64,000 nucleotides of DNA from contig NZ_JNZS01000009.1 in NCBI RefSeq assembly GCF_000718515.1, forward strand, positions 248,001-312,000. The letters are read 5' to 3'. The position numbers and the translations under genes are program-made. The stretch comes from Micromonospora parva (GTDB taxonomy: Bacteria; Actinomycetota; Actinomycetes; Mycobacteriales; Micromonosporaceae). The notes beneath the pieces were generated by a model. That model was not told the origin of the DNA. It searched no databases and worked only from the letters and a program-made list of their open reading frames with translations. Positions 60,903 through 64,000 of the stretch are shown piece by piece; position 1 is the stretch's first letter; each line of letters opens with the position of its first letter.

Positions 60903-62477
60903 TCAGGCGACGAAGCGGGTCCGGCGGCGCTTGGCCACCAGGTAGCCGCCGACGCCCGCGGCGAGCAGCAGCGCGCCGAGGCCGGCGATCAGGCCGGTGG
61001 ACTGGCCGGTGATCGGCAGCGAACCACCGTCGCCGTCGCCGTCACCGTCGCCACCGCCCGTGCCGCCGGCCGCGTTCACCAGGATCTTGGCGACGTCGTT
61101 GGCCGGCTTCAGATCGTCGTAGAAGCCGCCCTCGCACTCGCACGGCACGTTGACCTTGACGGTGCCGGTGGCGTTGGTGATCACCTTGTCGATCCGGAAC
61201 GTGAACTCACCGGCCAGCGTCTCGCCCGCAGGTGCGAACGGGCCCGGGTAGCAGCGGTACTCGCCGGCGCCGGGGCTGCCCGCCTCCGGCCACTCAACGT
61301 CGTTACCGGTCCGCGGCGCGCACTCCATCGGCACCGCGATGGCGGTGGTGCCGGTCGGCACCGTCACGTCGACGTACGTCACGTTGGCCTCGCTGCGGAG
61401 GTAGTCCAGCGTTGCCGGACCGTTGTTGCGGAAACCGAGGGCAGCGGTCAGCTCGGCGCCCTTCTTGCCGTTGAGCGTGGCACCGACGGCTTCCAGGTCG
61501 GCCCCGTTCTTGCCGGTGACGTCGACAGCCAGCCCGCTGAAGTTGTTGTTGGGTTCGGTGTCGGTCTGCACGGCACGGGCCGCGCGAGCGGCGGAGACCG
61601 CCTTCAGCGACAGCGTCTTGCCGTTGCCGCGGCGGGCCTTCTCCGCGCCGGCCTCGTCGCGGATCGCGAGGAGGTCCTCGAAGTCGGCCGGGGTCATGAA
61701 CCAGGCGTAGCTGTTTTCGCGACCCGGCGCGTAGGTGTCGGTGGCCAGCTCGTAGTTGAAGGTGGCCGTCGCGCCAGCGGAGGCCGGGATCTTCTCATCG
61801 AAGATGCAGGCGAAGAGGAAGTCCTCGGCGTAGAGGCAGTTGTCGAACCGCTCCTTGGTCCGGATGCCGTAGTCGGTGTCGAACATGGCCACGACACCAT
61901 CGACCTCGGTCGTGCCGACATTGAACACCGTCACCGGGGCCTGGAACTTGCCGCCGGGTGCCGCCGTCACCGTGGTGTCCGGCCCGCCCTGCAGGTCGAC
62001 GCCCTCGCCGACCCGGACCCGAGAGGTGTAGCTGGCGATGTCCTTACCGGCGGCCTTGAGGCTGATCTTCAGCTCGCCGGTGTCGCCGTTCGTCGCCTTG
62101 TCGGTCGGCGCGATGACGACCTCGCCGAAGAAGCCGCCGAACAGCTCGTCAATGGTCACCGGGACCTGTTCGCGGCAGAGAAGTACGCCATCGCCGTCGG
62201 CGGCGCAGTCGTTGCCGCTCTCGCCCGCCAGCGTGATCTTGCCGGCGAGGCTGCTGTAGTCGTAACGCACCGAGACCTCGTTGAGCACCGTGGACTCGCT
62301 GCTGTACAGGGACGGAGACCGGACGACGCCAGCAGAGTCGGCGGCGACGGTGACGTCCTGGAAGTACAGGTCGAACTCGGCCGCAGGGGCGGCGAAGGCG
62401 GGGGTGGCGGAGGCGGCGACGAACGCGCCTGCGACGCCCAGCCCGGCGAGCCAACGCCGGGTGGAGTGGGTGAGCAT
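60903..62477 (-). CDS. Secreted LPITG wall-anchored surface protein
   Basis: A 524-residue protein. The signal peptide ends AFA-AP near residue 29. Two or more Ig-like beta modules follow (LAGKITLAGESGNDC..., TVFNVGTTEVDGVVAMFD..., ALGFRNNGPATLDYL), with about ten cysteines. The C-terminus has a Gly/Asp repeat, then LPITG at about 487, a hydrophobic helix (LIAGLGALLLAAGVGGYLVA) and KRRRTR, a complete sortase sorting signal. The protein should be covalently attached to peptidoglycan. It is divergent from the sigma gene at 62658, so the two could share regulation. Confidence 0.88.
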   Translation of the reverse strand: MLTHSTRRWLAGLGVAGAFVAASATPAFAAPAAEFDLYFQDVTVAADSAGVVRSPSLYSSESTVLNEVSVRYDYSSLAGKITLAGESGNDCAADGDGVLLCREQVPVTIDELFGGFFGEVVIAPTDKATNGDTGELKISLKAAGKDIASYTSRVRVGEGVDLQGGPDTTVTAAPGGKFQAPVTVFNVGTTEVDGVVAMFDTDYGIRTKERFDNCLYAEDFLFACIFDEKIPASAGATATFNYELATDTYAPGRENSYAWFMTPADFEDLLAIRDEAGAEKARRGNGKTLSLKAVSAARAARAVQTDTEPNNNFSGLAVDVTGKNGADLEAVGATLNGKKGAELTAALGFRNNGPATLDYLRSEANVTYVDVTVPTGTTAIAVPMECAPRTGNDVEWPEAGSPGAGEYRCYPGPFAPAGETLAGEFTFRIDKVITNATGTVKVNVPCECEGGFYDDLKPANDVAKILVNAAGGTGGGDGDGDGDGGSLPITGQSTGLIAGLGALLLAAGVGGYLVAKRRRTRFVA

Positions 62478-62657
62478 GAGGGGGTTCCTCCAGTTGGGGG
62501 ATCAGGTGGAGCCTGCGGATCTTAAGGAATCGCTCAGGCTCACTGCACCCCGTGGAGCCGCCCATTGCCTAAGACGAGCCAAAAGGTTGATCAGAGTCAC
62601 CGCAATGTTCGGTCGGTCCGCTCCCGTCATCTGTGACAGGAGCCCCCGGGAGGTGCA

Positions 62658-63137
62658 GTGACGTACGAGGAGTTCGCGGACACGCGGCTGGCCCCGCTGC
62701 TGCGGTATGCGGTGATGCTGACCGGTGACCCGCACCAGGCCCAGGACCTGGTTCAGGAAACCATGGTCCGGGTCCAGCTCAACTGGCGTCGGGTCGCCCG
62801 CGCGGACTCGCCGGAGCGGTACGTGCGCCGGATGCTCACCAACCAGTACGTCGACTGGCGGCGCGGCTCGTGGGTTCGCCGGGTGCTGCTGCGCGGGGAA
62901 CCCGACGCGTCGGTGCCGGCGCTCACCGACCATGCCCAGTCCGCCGTGGACCGGGATCAGATCTGGTCCTGGCTGTCTCGGCTGCCACGCCGGCAGCGGG
63001 CCGCTCTGGTGCTGCGTTACTACGAGGACCTGCCCGACATGGAGATCGCCGACATCCTCGGCTGTGCCGTCGGGACCGTTCGTTCGTCCATCTCCCGGGC
63101 CCTGGCGACGCTCCGGGCCGAGTACGTGGAGGCGTGA
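62658..63137 (+). CDS. SigE-family ECF RNA polymerase sigma factor
   Basis: A 159-residue sigma factor: RYAVMLTGDPHQAQDLVQETMVRV (region 2), then RRQRAALVLRYYEDLPDMEIADILGCAVGTVRSSISRALATLR (region 4). It is the third SigE-type sigma in this window. GTG 62658 has GGGAGGT at good spacing. It ends 2 bp before the LCP gene start and is probably coupled to it. It is also divergent from the LPITG gene. Confidence 0.92.
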   Translation: MTYEEFADTRLAPLLRYAVMLTGDPHQAQDLVQETMVRVQLNWRRVARADSPERYVRRMLTNQYVDWRRGSWVRRVLLRGEPDASVPALTDHAQSAVDRDQIWSWLSRLPRRQRAALVLRYYEDLPDMEIADILGCAVGTVRSSISRALATLRAEYVEA

Positions 63138-63139
63138 CC

Positions 63140-64000
63140 ATGATCGAGGATGACCTGCGTGCCGCGTTCGTTCGGCACGAACCGTTGACCCCGTCGACCG
63201 GCCCACTGCGGGCGTCGATCGACCGGCTCGCCGCTACCCGCCGTCGCCGCCGGCAGCGGTTCCAGGCCGCCGGTGTCACGCTCGCCCTGCTCGCCGCGCT
63301 CGGAGTCGGGGTGCCGCAACTGCGCCCCGACCGGCCGGTCGACGGCCCGTCGCTGTCCGGTCAACCGGCTGGCACGCCGTCCGAGGCGCTGAACGTCCTG
63401 CTGCTCGGGGTCGACGGCTTCGGTGAGCAACCGTCGTACCGGTTGGCGGACTCCGTCCTGCTGGTGCACATCCCGGCCGACCGGAGCCGGCCGTACCTCA
63501 TCTCGTTGCCGCGCGACCTGGGGGTGTCGATCCCCGGCCGGGGGGTCGACAAGCTCAACAGCGCGTTCTTCACCGGTGCCGGCGAGCCCCGGCCCGACCT
63601 GGACGCCGGCTACGACCTGACCCGCCGGGTGGTCGCCGACCTGACCGGGGTACGCGTCGACGCCGGCGCGGTGCTGACCTTCGCGGGGCTGCGCCGGATC
63701 ACCGACGCGGTCGACGGGGTGCAGGTCTGCCTGCCGAAGGAGGTCGAGTCCTGGCACACCCGTCGGACCTTCCCGGCCGGCTGTCAGCGGCTCGACGGCG
63801 CTGCCTCGGTCGACCTGCTGCGGCAACGGCGGGACCTTCCCGACGGCGCGTTCGACCGGGACCGTAACGCCCAGCGCTATGTCGCCGGTCTGATCCGAGC
63901 GGTGTCCGCTAAGGACGTGCTGAGCAACCCGGTGCGGCTCGCCGGGCTGCTGTCGGCCCCCGGTAAGGGTCTGGCGGTCGACGACGACGGCCTGCCGCTG
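63140..64000 (+). CDS. LytR-CpsA-Psr family wall-polymer ligase, 3' end cut by window edge
   Basis: A partial protein of 287 residues. Like the other sigma partners, it has a cytosolic stretch of about 30 residues, an Arg run (TRRRRRQR) and a membrane helix (about 42-60). The outer LCP domain has LNVLLLGVDGF, YRLADSVLLVHIPADRSRPYLISLPRDLGVSIPG and a DPDGAFDRDRNAQRYV-like DGAFDRDRNAQRYV stretch. LCP enzymes transfer teichoic or capsule polymers to peptidoglycan. ATG 63140 has GGAGG 7 bp upstream; GTG 63134 overlaps the sigma stop as an alternative. The remainder of the protein is outside the window. Confidence 0.88.
   Translation, partial: MIEDDLRAAFVRHEPLTPSTGPLRASIDRLAATRRRRRQRFQAAGVTLALLAALGVGVPQLRPDRPVDGPSLSGQPAGTPSEALNVLLLGVDGFGEQPSYRLADSVLLVHIPADRSRPYLISLPRDLGVSIPGRGVDKLNSAFFTGAGEPRPDLDAGYDLTRRVVADLTGVRVDAGAVLTFAGLRRITDAVDGVQVCLPKEVESWHTRRTFPAGCQRLDGAASVDLLRQRRDLPDGAFDRDRNAQRYVAGLIRAVSAKDVLSNPVRLAGLLSAPGKGLAVDDDGLPL

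Overview
This window is high-GC actinobacterial DNA with clear signs of the Micromonosporaceae (Micromonospora-like). The evidence is extreme GC at third codon positions, many GTG starts, tightly overlapping genes, SigE-type sigma factors, an F420-type luciferase-like oxidoreductase, a branched-chain 2-oxoacid dehydrogenase set of actinobacterial type, and a dnaK-grpE-dnaJ-hspR operon controlled by HspR inverted repeats. I see no tRNA, rRNA, CRISPR array, transposase or phage gene. The window looks like an ordinary chromosomal core or near-core segment.

Layout. 1-2.9 kb: a truncated secreted repeat protein, then a sigma factor with a membrane partner. 3-11.5 kb: a 2'-5' RNA ligase-like protein, an LD-carboxypeptidase-like protein, a large BTAD/NB-ARC regulator facing a DrrAB-type exporter, and a second sigma factor with a beta-propeller membrane partner. 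11.6-19 kb: small enzymes (VOC, two RibD-C reductases, LLM oxidoreductase, questin-oxidase-like, phosphoribosyltransferase), small membrane proteins, an atypical secreted peptidoglycan-binding-like protein and an RlpA-like protein. 19-28.6 kb: a PP2C phosphatase, an acyl-CoA dehydrogenase, SixA between two DUF6458-like genes, a HlyIII protein, the pxpBCA 5-oxoprolinase operon and a thioredoxin/NHL protein. 28.7-37.8 kb: a 900-residue low-complexity membrane protein, a 45-residue peptide, the bkdABC operon, a Pro/Asp-rich protein and a PAP2-like membrane protein.

38-47.4 kb: two dynamin-like GTPases in a translationally coupled pair, divergent from the dnaK operon. 47.5-55 kb: small hypotheticals, a KhtTU-like cation/proton antiporter, an epoxide hydrolase divergent from a TetR regulator, and clpB with its own HspR-type repeat. 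55-64 kb: membrane proteins, a DUF4178-like protein, an SDR, pyrE, an ArsR regulator, a DedA protein, an LPITG wall-anchored protein, and a third sigma factor coupled to a truncated LytR-CpsA-Psr protein.

Genes that appear to work together. HspR probably represses both its own operon and clpB. PxpA/B/C form one enzyme. BkdA/B/C form an E1-E2 complex whose E3 is encoded elsewhere. Three separate sigma genes are each followed without a gap by a single-pass protein with the same N-terminal plan but a different outer domain, which suggests a modular sigma/membrane-partner device. Many gene ends carry strong GC-rich hairpins without U tracts, as is usual in this group. No wholly unknown multi-gene system is obvious. 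The best leads are the sigma-partner modules, the dynamin pair beside dnaK, direct repeats in front of the exporter operon, a perfect hairpin inside the chaperone operon, and several dispersed-looking palindromes.
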